A stretch of DNA of 34,928 nt from Streptomyces olivochromogenes (GTDB lineage: Bacteria; Actinomycetota; Actinomycetes; Streptomycetales; Streptomycetaceae): NCBI RefSeq assembly GCF_021538895.1, contig NZ_JADDRL010000096.1, positions 1 to 34,928 of the forward strand. Direction: 5' to 3'. Both the position numbers and the translations under genes were made by a program. How positions within the stretch are numbered: the first letter of the stretch is position 1; each line of letters starts with the position of its first letter. The notes beneath the pieces were generated by a model, which saw only the letters and a list, made by a program, of their open reading frames with translations, made no database searches and had not been told where the DNA came from. Positions 1 through 7,997 of this stretch are shown here, one piece after another.

Positions 1-273
1 GGCGCCTACCGCTGGCAGCGGCGCACCGCCACGCTCACCGCGCTCGGCTACTTCACCCTGTTCCTCGTGCTGTCGGCGTTCGCGCCCGACTTCATGACGA
101 GCCCGCTCGCCGACGGCATCCCCGCGGGCCTCCTCCTCGCCCTCCTCCAACTGCCCGTCACCTGGCTGGCGATCGCGCTGTACGAGTACACCGCGCGCCG
201 CCATGTCGACCCGCTCGCGGACCGCATCCGCAAGCAGGCGGACGTGGACGCCAGGCGGGGGGCCGCGCGATGA
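1..273 (+). CDS. DUF485 family membrane protein (3' part)
   Basis: The gene is open from the left edge, so its start lies outside the window. The visible 90 residues contain two hydrophobic segments (about residues 12-30 and 42-60) and a basic, charged C-terminal tail, which is the layout of the second half of DUF485 (YjcH-like) inner-membrane proteins. The stop codon overlaps the ATG of the next gene in an ATGA arrangement. A DUF485 protein directly before a sodium:solute symporter is the known yjcH-actP arrangement, so an accessory role for the transporter is likely. The family assignment rests on size, topology and context rather than on a diagnostic motif. Confidence 0.8.
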   Translation, partial: GAYRWQRRTATLTALGYFTLFLVLSAFAPDFMTSPLADGIPAGLLLALLQLPVTWLAIALYEYTARRHVDPLADRIRKQADVDARRGAAR

Positions 274-1889
274 GCGGGTTCACCGGCTTCAGCGGCTCGG
301 CGCAGGCCATGTCCCTGGTCGCGTTCTCGGCCGTCGCCACCATCACCCTGCTGCTGTGCGTCATGACCGGCCCCGACCGCGACGACCTCGACGAGTTCTA
401 CACCGGCTACGGCTCCCTGTCCCCCATGCGCAACGGCCTCGCCATCGCGGGCGACTACATCTCGGCGGCCTCCGTCCTCGGCACCGGCGGCGTCATCGCG
501 CTGTGCGGCTACGACGGCATCGTGCTCGCCCTGAGTACGGCCCTGTCGCTGATGCTGCTGATGTTCCTGCTGGCCGAACCCCTGCGCAACGCGGGCCGGT
601 TCACCATGGGCGACGCGCTGGCCCGCCGCCTGCCCGGTCGCGGCGTCCGCATCGCGACGTGCGCGGTGACCATCGCCGCGCTGCTGCCGCTGATGCTGGT
701 GCAACTCGCCGGCGCCGGTCAGCTGATGGCGTTCATCCTCGGCTTCTCCAGCGAGTCCCTGAAGACGGGCTGTGTGATCGGGCTGGGCGCGCTGATGATC
801 AGCTACGCCGCGATCGGCGGCATGAAGGGCACCGCCCTCATCCAGATCCTGAAGATCGTCATGCTGCTCGGCTCGGGCGCCCTGGTCGCCGTCCTGATCC
901 TGCGCCACTTCGCCTGGGACCCGGGCGCCCTGTTCGACGCGGCGGCGCGGCAGAGCGGGGCCGGCGACGCCTTCCTGCACTCGGGCCTGCAGTTCGCGGG
1001 CGGGGCCAGCCCCCGCCTGGACATGATCACGTCCGAGCTGACGATCGTCCTGGGCGGCGCCTGCCTGCCGCACGTCACCATGCGTATGTACACCGCCTCC
1101 AGCGCCCGCCAGGTGCGCCGCTCACTGTCCTGGGCGGTGTCGAGCGTGGCCCTGTTCGTGCTGGTCATCACGGTCGTCGGGTTCGGCGCGACGGCGTTGA
1201 TCGGCCGTGCGGCGATCGCCGCGGCCGACCCGCAGGGCAACACCGCCTACCTGCTGGGGTCCCGCGCCGCGTTCGGACCGGACGTGTCGACCGGCGAAAC
1301 GTTCCTGTTCACCACGGTCACCACGGCCATCTTCCTGACCCTGCTGGCGTCCGTCGCCGGGATGATCCTCGCCTGCGCCAACTCCCTGGCCCACGACGTG
1401 TTCGCGGCCTACGCGCGGGACATGACGGCCCGCCGCGAGATGAGCCTGGCCCGGCTCTCGGCCCTGACGATCTGCGTTCCGGCGATCCTCCTGGCGACCC
1501 TGGTCCAGCACCGCAGCCTGCAGCCCCTGGTCACCCTCTCGTTCTGCCTCGGTGCCTCCGCCCTCGCCCCCGCCCTGGTCTACGGCCTCTTCTGGCGCCG
1601 TTACACCCGTACGGGCCTGATCTGCACCCTGATCGGCGGCTCGCTCACCGTGCTGCTGCTGATGCCGGGCACGAACCTGGTCTCCGGCTCGCCCGTCGCG
1701 GCCTTCCCCGACGCCGACTTCAACTGGTTCCCGTTCACCACGACCGGCATCGTCTCGATCCCGGCGGGCTTCGCCTTCGGCTGGCTGGGCACGGTGGTCT
1801 CCGGCCGGCGCAAGGCGGAGGAACAGCGCCGCCAGTACGAGGCGGTGGAGGGGTGGATCCTGGCGGGGGCGGTACGCAGGGGGAATTGA
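270..1889 (+). CDS. Sodium:solute symporter, ActP-like (acetate/monocarboxylate)
   Basis: This is a 539-residue polytopic membrane protein of the sodium:solute symporter (SSS) family. About 13 hydrophobic segments are visible. The early stretch with DEFYTGYGSLSPMRNGLAIAGDYISAAS (read here as residues ~36-63) corresponds to the family's TM1-TM2 region with its small and polar ion-site residues. The DUF485 partner directly upstream and the overall resemblance to ActP suggest uptake of acetate or a similar short carboxylate. A G-rich ribosome binding site lies about 7 nt before the ATG at 270, and the 4-nt overlap with the upstream gene implies translational coupling. The substrate is inferred, not shown. 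A GC-rich hairpin follows the stop. Confidence 0.9.
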   Translation: MSGFTGFSGSAQAMSLVAFSAVATITLLLCVMTGPDRDDLDEFYTGYGSLSPMRNGLAIAGDYISAASVLGTGGVIALCGYDGIVLALSTALSLMLLMFLLAEPLRNAGRFTMGDALARRLPGRGVRIATCAVTIAALLPLMLVQLAGAGQLMAFILGFSSESLKTGCVIGLGALMISYAAIGGMKGTALIQILKIVMLLGSGALVAVLILRHFAWDPGALFDAAARQSGAGDAFLHSGLQFAGGASPRLDMITSELTIVLGGACLPHVTMRMYTASSARQVRRSLSWAVSSVALFVLVITVVGFGATALIGRAAIAAADPQGNTAYLLGSRAAFGPDVSTGETFLFTTVTTAIFLTLLASVAGMILACANSLAHDVFAAYARDMTARREMSLARLSALTICVPAILLATLVQHRSLQPLVTLSFCLGASALAPALVYGLFWRRYTRTGLICTLIGGSLTVLLLMPGTNLVSGSPVAAFPDADFNWFPFTTTGIVSIPAGFAFGWLGTVVSGRRKAEEQRRQYEAVEGWILAGAVRRGN

Positions 1890-1914
1890 GCGGGCGGGAC
1901 GCGTACCGCCGGTG

Positions 1915-1952
1915 CGCGGGTGGGCGCCGTGCTCCTTCGCGCCCGCCCCGCG
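1915..1952. terminator. Bidirectional terminator hairpin
   Basis: Arms CGCGGG/CCCGCG (1915-1920 with 1947-1952) and GGGCGC/GCGCCC (1922-1927 with 1939-1944) are separated only by a small bulge. The loop is 11 nt. The hairpin lies between two convergent genes. There is no U-tract, as is common in Streptomyces terminators. Confidence 0.6.
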
Positions 1953-1963
1953 CGCCGACGGCT

Positions 1964-2851
1964 CTATTCGGCCGGTGCGCGCCCCGTCAGTGCCGTCAGG
2001 CTCTTGCGCACGTGGTCCATGTGCGCCCGCACCTCGTCCCACTGCTCACCGTGTTCGCGCAGCACCCGCTGCGTGTCGCTCGCGATCCGGCCCTCCTGCA
2101 TACGGGCCTCGGTGAGAATCTCGCCGGCACGCGCGCGTGCCGCGTGCTGACACCGCCGCGACCACTCCTCCGCCTGCTCGACGGAGCGCTTCGCCTCGGC
2201 GAGCTCGGCCTCGGCCCGGGCCAGGCGCTCGGCCTGCTCCGCGTCGAACGCCTCGGCCCGCCCGACCACCTCGCGCTTGGCCTCGGCCCAGCGCTCGGCG
2301 TGTTCCTTGGCCAACTCGCCGAGCATGGCCGAAGTCCGATCCCGCACCTCGCGCAGTGCCGCGAGGGCCTCGGCGCGTCCCTCCTTCACCTCCCGGCGCG
2401 CACCGATCCGCAGATCGTCGGCCTCGGCGCCGGCCGCGAGGAGCCGCTGCCGGGAGCGTTCTTCCGCCTCCGCGCAGAGCGCGTCCGCGTACTCCTGTGC
2501 CGCCTGGCGCACGCTCAGCGCACGCGCTTCCGCCTGCGCGACCTCTTCCTGCGTCGCGCGCCGCACGGACTCCCGTACGAGCGTGGCTTCCTCCACCACG
2601 AGCTGGAACAAGCGCTGGGCGCGCTCGCCGAGCGTCTCGTACGTCTGCGGAGCCAGCTGCGCGACCGTCTCGCGCAGCTGTTCCACCTCCGCCTCCATGT
2701 CCTTGGCGAGGACGGTCAGCCGCGCCGCGCGTTCCCACGCGGCGTCACGGTCCCGCGCGAGCGCTTCCGCGTAGGCGTCGACCTGCTCGGGGCGGTAGCC
2801 GCGCCCTCGGACGGTCTCGAAACCGTGCGGCATCTCCGATGCGCTGCTCAC
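1964..2851 (-). CDS. DivIVA/Scy-like coiled-coil protein
   Basis: This 295-residue protein is almost entirely charged, heptad-rich coiled coil (about residues 20-280), rich in E, A and R and free of membrane segments. The N-terminus has the pattern PHGFETVRGRGYRPEQVDAY, the short DivIVA-like polar-targeting motif seen in Streptomyces cytoskeletal and polarisome proteins, which are often annotated as 'cellulose-binding protein'. The start chosen is GTG at 2851, with GGAGAGGGG about 8 nt upstream. An in-frame GTG at 2881 would add ten residues but has no visible ribosome binding site. A role in polar growth or cell organisation is inferred from the family. The gene stands alone between two terminators. 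Confidence 0.8.
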   Translation of the reverse strand: MSSASEMPHGFETVRGRGYRPEQVDAYAEALARDRDAAWERAARLTVLAKDMEAEVEQLRETVAQLAPQTYETLGERAQRLFQLVVEEATLVRESVRRATQEEVAQAEARALSVRQAAQEYADALCAEAEERSRQRLLAAGAEADDLRIGARREVKEGRAEALAALREVRDRTSAMLGELAKEHAERWAEAKREVVGRAEAFDAEQAERLARAEAELAEAKRSVEQAEEWSRRCQHAARARAGEILTEARMQEGRIASDTQRVLREHGEQWDEVRAHMDHVRKSLTALTGRAPAE

Positions 2852-2880
2852 CGTGGGAACCCCTCTCCGCCCGACACGCA

Positions 2881-2896
2881 CGAAATGATTATTTCG
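2881..2896. promoter_or_regulatory. Inverted repeat upstream of the coiled-coil gene
   Basis: CGAAAT-GATT-ATTTCG is a perfect 6-bp dyad in an AT-rich island 30 nt before the GTG start of the minus-strand gene. It could be an operator or part of the 5' untranslated region. No confident -35/-10 pair could be fixed around it. Confidence 0.35.
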
Positions 2897-3027
2897 CGCA
2901 CATCTTGATGGATCAGACGTAACGGTTCATAACGCGACACTCCGCCAGAAGTCACGGTCGATGTGTTTTCCGCCCTCCCGGCAGCGGATTCGGGCCGTCG
3001 TGCCCGGCCCGGCACGGCATACGCAGA

Positions 3028-3061
3028 GGGCCGGGTCCGGTCGACCGACCGGACCCGGCCC
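3028..3061. terminator. Strong terminator hairpin
   Basis: This is a perfect inverted repeat of 16 nt per arm, GGGCCGGGTCCGGTCG at 3028-3043 and its complement at 3046-3061, with realistically about 14 pairs and a small loop. It begins about 38 nt after the stop of the minus-strand gene ending at 3100 and would terminate that operon. Confidence 0.85.
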
Positions 3062-3099
3062 CAAGACCGGTCACCTGACGCGTGGCTGCCGAAGGCGGG

Positions 3100-6003
3100 C
3101 TACAGCAGCCCGTCCCACATCTGCTCCAGCAGCACCGACCACCAGCTCTCCGGCGAGCCCAGCGCCGCCGGGTCGAGCGAGGCGAGCTGCCCCTGGAAGT
3201 CGACGGTCCAGCGGCCCGCCTGCTCCTGGTTCAGACCGAACCGCAGCCGCCACATCCGGCCCAGCAGGGCCAGGCAGCGCGCGAACTCCGGCAGACCGGT
3301 GTTCACGAACTGCGGCGGTACGGGCGCACCGCCCGGCCCCGCCTCGACGGGGACGGCGACGATGTTGGCGGTGCCGTACTGCACACAGATCGCCTTGCCG
3401 AAGTCGGTGCCCATCACGAGGTACGAGCCCGCGTCCGAGGCGGGCTGCACCCCGCGCTCCTGCGCCAGCTCGGCCAGCGTCGGCACCGGACGGCCCGGCT
3501 GGGCCTGCGCCCAGAAGAACGGACCCATGTCCAGCGGCAGCCCCGCCACCACCAGCGTGTGCGCCACGACCGGCGGCACGCCCTGCCGGGACACCGCCGC
3601 CTGCTCGAACCGGAACACGCCCGGCCCGAACGCCGCCGCCAGCTCCTGCGCGATGCCCTCCGGCGGGATCGGCTGCGCCGGCGGGACCTGCGGCACCGGC
3701 ACCCGCACCGGCGCCGGCCGCGCGGGACCGTCCGCCACCTGGTGCAGCTCGCCCTGGTGCGCCAGCAGCTGCTGCATGCCCTGCTGCCGGCTCGCGTGGT
3801 CGGTGCCGTACGGCGCGATGCTCGTGATCCGCGCCTGCGGCCACTGCTCCCGGATCATCCGCGCGCAGTAGGCGCCGGGCAGCGCGCACGACTCCAGCTC
3901 CGTGTGCAGCTCCAGCACCTTGTCCGGCGGCACGTTCATGCCACGCAGCTCGTGGAAGATCTGCCACTCCGGGTGCGGGGTGCCCGGCGCCGAACGCCGG
4001 ATCAGCTGCTGCTCGGAACCGTCCTGCGCGCGGTAGCGCAGCACCGCCTGATAGCCCGGGCCGACCGTCGGCTGCCCCGGCTGCGGGTAGCCGTAGGCCG
4101 GGGGCTGCTGACCGGGCACGGGCTGCCCGGGCGGCGGCATGGCTCCCGGCGGCACCGCTCCCGGCGCCATCGCACCGGGCGGCATCGGCTGCGGGGCACC
4201 GGGCGCCATCGGTTGCGGGGCACCCGGCGCCATCGGCTGCGGCGCGCCGGGGTGCATGCCGGGAGCGCCCGGGGCCCCGGGCATGCCGGGAGCCGGCGGC
4301 GGGGGTGCGCCGGGGCCGGCCACCGGGGGCCCGGACAGCACGGTCTCGGCGTGGTGCACGGCACCTCGCCCGCCCCCGGGAGCACCCGGCCCGCCGGGAG
4401 CGCCCGGCATACCCGGGGCGGCCGGAGGCTGGGGTGCGCCGTGGGCGTTCGAAGGCGGCGGGGTGCCAGGGGCACCGGGGCCGACGGGAGTCGGAGGCAT
4501 GCCGGGGGCGCCCGGAGGCTGCGGCGCGCCCACCCGGCCGGGGTCGGCGAACATCGTCTCCGCGTAGTGCACATTGCCGGACGGCGTTCCGCCCGGCGCG
4601 CCCGGCGCCTGCGCGGCACCCGGACCACCCGGGCCCTCGGGCCCGTCCGGACCGAGCGACGACACGAACTGCGTCGGCACGTACGCACCGCCCGACGCAC
4701 CCGGAGCACCGGGAGCACCCGGCGCTCCCGGCGGCGGCGGAGGGGTGCTGCCCGGCCGCGCACCCGGCGCGCCGGGGACACCCGGCGGCGGAGGCGGCGT
4801 GCCCACCCCGCGGCGCGGCGGCGGCGCGGCCTTGCTCGTCGCGGCGTCCGCGATCTCCCCGGCGTTGGGCGCGAGCGCCCGCCCCGGCGCGCCCGGACCG
4901 GCCGGGGGCTGCGGCGCCTGCGGGGCACCGTCCGGCGCCTGCGGGTAGCCGTAGCCAGGGGCGCCCGGCGGCGGAGTGCTCGGCCCTGCGGGAGCGCCGG
5001 GGCCCTGCGGGTACGCGTAGGACGGCGCACCGGGCGCAGGCGTGCTGCCCTGCGGAGCGCCGGGCGCGGGCGGCGGAGGCGGCGTGGCCGGGGCCGCCGG
5101 GCCGTTCGGGTAGCCGTACGACGACGCACCCGGCGGAGGCGGAGGCGTACTGCCGCTCGGCGCGCCCGGCGTGAAGCCCTGCCCGCCCGGCGCGTTCGGA
5201 GTACCGAGCGCCGGTGAGACCGCCGTGGACGGCAGTTGGCTGCCACCCGACATCAGCGCGGTCTTGGCGTCGGCCGGCGTCCCGTCGTCGGAACCGCTCA
5301 GCGGCGGCGCGAACACCGTCGCGGGCAGCGGCACGGAACGGTCCTCACCGACCTCGGCGTTGGTGTCCGTACCGGCCCAAGGCGTCGCCCCCGCAGGCAC
5401 GTTCGGCGCACCCGGCGCACCGGGTGCGCCCTGCGCCGCGTCACGCTGCCCGGCGACCGCACCCGCGCCCGCCTCGCCGCCACCGGCGGACGGCCACGAC
5501 GCACCACTGCCACCCGGCGCACCCGAGAGCGCGTCGGAAGACTCGCCCGCCCCGGCCGCACTCCGTGCCGCCGGCACCCCGGCCTGCGTCTCGGGAAGCC
5601 CCCCGCCCCCCGACGACCGCCGGTCCGGGATCCCCAGCTTGTCCGCCGCCTCCTGCAACCACTCCGGCGGCGACAGCAGGAACGACGTCTGATTCAGATC
5701 CACCCGCGCCGCGGGCGCCGGCGCGGCGTCCGCGACCTCGTCCTCCCGGCCGTACTCCTCCTCGTACCGGCGGATCACCTCGCCCACCGGCAGCGCCGGC
5801 CACAGCGTCGCCTCACCGCTGTCCCGGGCGATCACGAGCCGCTGCGCGCCCGCGTCGGAACGCGGGCCCTCCGCACGGTCCTCGCCCCACACCACGAACC
5901 CGAGGTCGAACTCCCGCACCCGCACCTCACGATGCTGGTACGCGGGCACATCCCCGTTGATCCACTCTTCCGCGCGCTCCTGCGCCTGCGCGAACGTCAC
6001 CAT
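3100..6003 (-). CDS. Imm35-like / deaminase-like / SUKH-4 fusion protein
   Basis: This 967-residue cytosolic protein has no signal peptide or TM segment. Residues 1-88 resemble the Imm35/YrhB immunity fold. Residues ~130-650 are a P/G/A-rich, collagen-like linker with YGYP motifs. Residues ~650-760 resemble a nucleic-acid/nucleotide deaminase, with H700-T-E702 followed by C706 and C713. Residues ~785-967 match the SUKH-4 immunity family. The spacing C-x6-C differs from the usual CxxC of the deaminase fold, so activity is doubtful. Six short T-x-[FL] motifs (T106, T229, T248, T444, T483, T554) stand out before or within the linker. The start at 6003 lies 8 nt after the stop of the upstream WHH-SUKH gene, with GGGGGAG inside that gene's end, so the two are one operon. 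The overall role (immunity, sensor or neutraliser of nucleic-acid-targeting toxins) is inferred from domains. Confidence 0.85.
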   Translation of the reverse strand: MVTFAQAQERAEEWINGDVPAYQHREVRVREFDLGFVVWGEDRAEGPRSDAGAQRLVIARDSGEATLWPALPVGEVIRRYEEEYGREDEVADAAPAPAARVDLNQTSFLLSPPEWLQEAADKLGIPDRRSSGGGGLPETQAGVPAARSAAGAGESSDALSGAPGGSGASWPSAGGGEAGAGAVAGQRDAAQGAPGAPGAPNVPAGATPWAGTDTNAEVGEDRSVPLPATVFAPPLSGSDDGTPADAKTALMSGGSQLPSTAVSPALGTPNAPGGQGFTPGAPSGSTPPPPPGASSYGYPNGPAAPATPPPPPAPGAPQGSTPAPGAPSYAYPQGPGAPAGPSTPPPGAPGYGYPQAPDGAPQAPQPPAGPGAPGRALAPNAGEIADAATSKAAPPPRRGVGTPPPPPGVPGAPGARPGSTPPPPPGAPGAPGAPGASGGAYVPTQFVSSLGPDGPEGPGGPGAAQAPGAPGGTPSGNVHYAETMFADPGRVGAPQPPGAPGMPPTPVGPGAPGTPPPSNAHGAPQPPAAPGMPGAPGGPGAPGGGRGAVHHAETVLSGPPVAGPGAPPPPAPGMPGAPGAPGMHPGAPQPMAPGAPQPMAPGAPQPMPPGAMAPGAVPPGAMPPPGQPVPGQQPPAYGYPQPGQPTVGPGYQAVLRYRAQDGSEQQLIRRSAPGTPHPEWQIFHELRGMNVPPDKVLELHTELESCALPGAYCARMIREQWPQARITSIAPYGTDHASRQQGMQQLLAHQGELHQVADGPARPAPVRVPVPQVPPAQPIPPEGIAQELAAAFGPGVFRFEQAAVSRQGVPPVVAHTLVVAGLPLDMGPFFWAQAQPGRPVPTLAELAQERGVQPASDAGSYLVMGTDFGKAICVQYGTANIVAVPVEAGPGGAPVPPQFVNTGLPEFARCLALLGRMWRLRFGLNQEQAGRWTVDFQGQLASLDPAALGSPESWWSVLLEQMWDGLL

Positions 6004-6011
6004 CGCTCAGC

Positions 6012-7007
6012 TCACTCCCCCACCGACACGGAAGCGACGGGCACGGCATGCGCGAAACCGCCGTCCACCATCAGGTTCGCCACCGTCTCCAGCTCCGGCG
6101 GACTGCCGGCCAGCCGCGACAGGAACACGTCGAAGTCGTCACCGCACGGCAGCAGCAACCGCTCCACCCGCTCCGCCGGCGGCATCGCGGGATCCACGTC
6201 CCGCGCGTCGTCATAGGCGCAGAAGTAGACCGAGCCGATCCGCTCGCCCTTCACCTTCACCGCCAGCAACCCGCCCTGCACGAAGGCCACACCGAGGTAG
6301 TCCTTCGTCAGATGGTCACGCAGGCACTTGTTGACGTACACCAGGTCATTGACCGCCGCCTCGTCCCGCACCGTGAAGAACGGCTGGTCCACCAGCAGGC
6401 CCAACTCCGCGTCCAGCGCCGTGCCCACCGGGGCACACCCGCCCGCCGCCTTCAGGAACGAGCGGTACGAGCCCGGCAACCGGTAGCCGAGATCCTCCTC
6501 GACCCCCTGCACCTGCTGCTCCGTCACCGCCACACCCGACTTCGGCAGCCCGAAGTGCGCCGGCCGCGTCTCCTGCAACGGCCGCGTCCCACGCTTGCCG
6601 TGGTCCACCCGCGCCGTCGCCACACCACCGTGATGCCGCAGCAACGCCTTCACCTCGACCGGAACCAGCTCCAGCCGCCGCGAACCCACCACGTGATGCC
6701 ACGTCCAGCCGTGCGGCGTCGCCACCGCCGGCACCGTGTCCCACAACTCGTGCCCCGACGCCGCCAGCGCGGCGTTCGCCGACACGTAGTCCGTAAGCCG
6801 CAGCTCGTCGACGCCGAAACCCTCCGGCGGATCGGCGATCTCCGCGGCCGCGCGCGCGTACGTGGAGAAGTCGGGGTAACCGTGCTCGTCGACACGTACC
6901 CCTCTCGGGTGACGTGCCGCCCGGACCGGATCCGGGAAATGCACGACCTGCCCGGCGTAGGCCGCGTTCGGCGGCGCGGCTTGCTGCCCGAGCCGACCTG
7001 TCGTCAT
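6012..7007 (-). CDS. WHH-nuclease-like + SUKH-1 (SMI1/KNR4) fusion protein
   Basis: The product has 331 residues. Residues ~70-130 carry a WHH-type HNH/Endo VII nuclease signature: W103-H104-H105, then LELVP (112-116) and R124-H125-H126-G127-G128. The family normally has a further His where this protein has K120, so the nuclease may be inactive. Residues ~160-290 are a SUKH-1 (SMI1/KNR4) domain, beginning with the typical amphipathic helix and LGYRLPGSYRSFLKAAGG. The start chosen is ATG at 7007, with AGGGGG about 8 nt upstream; an upstream in-frame extension to 7151 lacks a ribosome binding site. It is the first gene of an operon with the SUKH-4 fusion. Having a toxin-type domain and an immunity domain in one chain suggests an immunity or decoy protein rather than an exported toxin. 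That function is inference. Confidence 0.85.
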   Translation of the reverse strand: MTTGRLGQQAAPPNAAYAGQVVHFPDPVRAARHPRGVRVDEHGYPDFSTYARAAAEIADPPEGFGVDELRLTDYVSANAALAASGHELWDTVPAVATPHGWTWHHVVGSRRLELVPVEVKALLRHHGGVATARVDHGKRGTRPLQETRPAHFGLPKSGVAVTEQQVQGVEEDLGYRLPGSYRSFLKAAGGCAPVGTALDAELGLLVDQPFFTVRDEAAVNDLVYVNKCLRDHLTKDYLGVAFVQGGLLAVKVKGERIGSVYFCAYDDARDVDPAMPPAERVERLLLPCGDDFDVFLSRLAGSPPELETVANLMVDGGFAHAVPVASVSVGE

Positions 7008-7303
7008 GGCGGTTGCCCCCTGCGGCACTCTGTACGGACCGTAGTGACCACTTCTGGGCGCCCTACGACCCGTATCGACTGTCTCTCCCACGTCTCTGAC
7101 GCGTTCACCGCACGCATCGCGGTGCCGACAGCCTATGCGGTACGCGGACACCGGTCACCGGGCCTCCGCTTCCGTGACCAGCCGTCACCCCGCCGTGACA
7201 GCCTGCCCAAACCCGGGCGTGTCGCACCGCCCCAGCTTCCGCACCAGCCACGGCATTTGGCACTCTGTGTCCTTCGGGGGGATGCCCGGGAGGGATGATG
7301 ACC
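7008..7303. promoter_or_regulatory. Divergent promoter region of the toxin/immunity-domain cluster
   Basis: This is 296 nt without a supportable gene, between the minus-strand WHH-SUKH operon and the plus-strand deaminase gene. It must hold both promoters. On the minus strand TACGGT and TACAGA (about 20-40 nt before the ATG) are possible -10 boxes. No convincing -35 partner or operator dyad could be fixed on either strand. Confidence 0.4.
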
Positions 7304-7846
7304 ATGAACGTGACACAAACGGGACCGCATACGGACACCCGCACCACCAGCCCGCCCAGCACCGGTTCGGGCGACCCGCGCATCGGCTGGAGCGCCACCG
7401 AAGCGCCCCACGCGCCCACTCTCCTGCACCGCCGCGACGGCATCCTCCCCACCGTCGCCGCCGCCCTCTCCGTCCGCGGCGCCACCCTCACCGGCACCGC
7501 CGCCCGCGGCGACCAGCCGCCGGCCCTGCACCACCTCGTCCAGGACTTCCTCGACACCCTCACCAGCGCCCAACGCGACCGCTTCACCGGCCGCTGCGCC
7601 GAGACCATCCTCATCTCCCGCCACATCGCCGCCGCCGACGCCACCCGCAGCAAGCGCTCGGCCCGCAAGCCGATGACCAACGGCGAAGCCCGCAAGGCCC
7701 TCAAGCAGGCCAAGCTCACCGCCCGCCGCATACGCGAGGACGGCGACCCCCTCCACGGCAGCTTCGCCGCCCCCTGCCGCGCCTGCGCCGCCCTCAGCGC
7801 CCACTTCGGCGTCCGCATCGTCGACCCGACGGCGACCGACGGCTGA
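7304..7846 (+). CDS. YwqJ-type nucleic-acid/nucleotide deaminase
   Basis: This 180-residue stand-alone protein has the full zinc-deaminase signature of the YwqJ family: C98-A-E100 at the start of one helix and P157-C158-R-A-C161 at the start of the next, with the HGSFAAPCRAC context typical of the group. Members are usually toxin domains of polymorphic systems that deaminate nucleic acids or nucleotides. Here there is no secretion or repeat domain; residues 1-40 are a short T/P/G-rich tail. Three in-frame ATGs (7295, 7298, 7304) follow GGGAGGG. The third is preferred because its spacing is 9 nt. The next gene encodes a SUKH-3 protein, the likely cognate immunity partner. Substrate and activity are unknown. 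Confidence 0.82.
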   Translation: MNVTQTGPHTDTRTTSPPSTGSGDPRIGWSATEAPHAPTLLHRRDGILPTVAAALSVRGATLTGTAARGDQPPALHHLVQDFLDTLTSAQRDRFTGRCAETILISRHIAAADATRSKRSARKPMTNGEARKALKQAKLTARRIREDGDPLHGSFAAPCRACAALSAHFGVRIVDPTATDG

Positions 7847-7897
7847 TTCCGCCGCGGCAGCAGAGGCACCGCCGCGCCACCCACCCCCAGTCAGCGA

Positions 7898-7917
7898 CGC
7901 GCCGCGGGACCGGCGCG
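7898..7917 (+). terminator. Possible weak terminator or attenuator hairpin
   Basis: CGCGCCG and CGGCGCG pair around a 6-nt loop, in the 151-nt gap between the deaminase and SUKH-3 genes. A 13-nt direct repeat (CCACCAGCACGAC at 7918-7930 and 7951-7963) follows. The hairpin could set the ratio of the two proteins. Confidence 0.35.
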
Positions 7918-7997
7918 CCACCAGCACGACCCGCCACTCGACACGACGCACCACCAGCACGACGTACCACCCCCGAACCTCGACGAACGAAGGGCAG

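Noticed and set aside
203..2908. Very long open frame (over 900 codons) crossing the symporter and the coiled-coil gene
   Set aside because: R/P/G-rich shadow produced by high GC at third codon positions; it crosses genes on both strands and the terminator between them.
4139..5200. Repeated GC-rich units that might suggest a CRISPR or tandem repeat array
   Set aside because: The periodicity follows G-A-P codons of one protein; there are no constant repeats with unique spacers.
3082..5217. Long plus-strand frame opposite the SUKH-4 fusion gene
   Set aside because: Its Arg-rich composition is the mirror of the P/G/A linker codons; no ribosome binding site or family match.
7918..7963. 13-nt direct repeat (CCACCAGCACGAC twice) as a mobile-element scar
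   Set aside because: No terminal inverted repeats or transposase; likely a short chance or slippage duplication.
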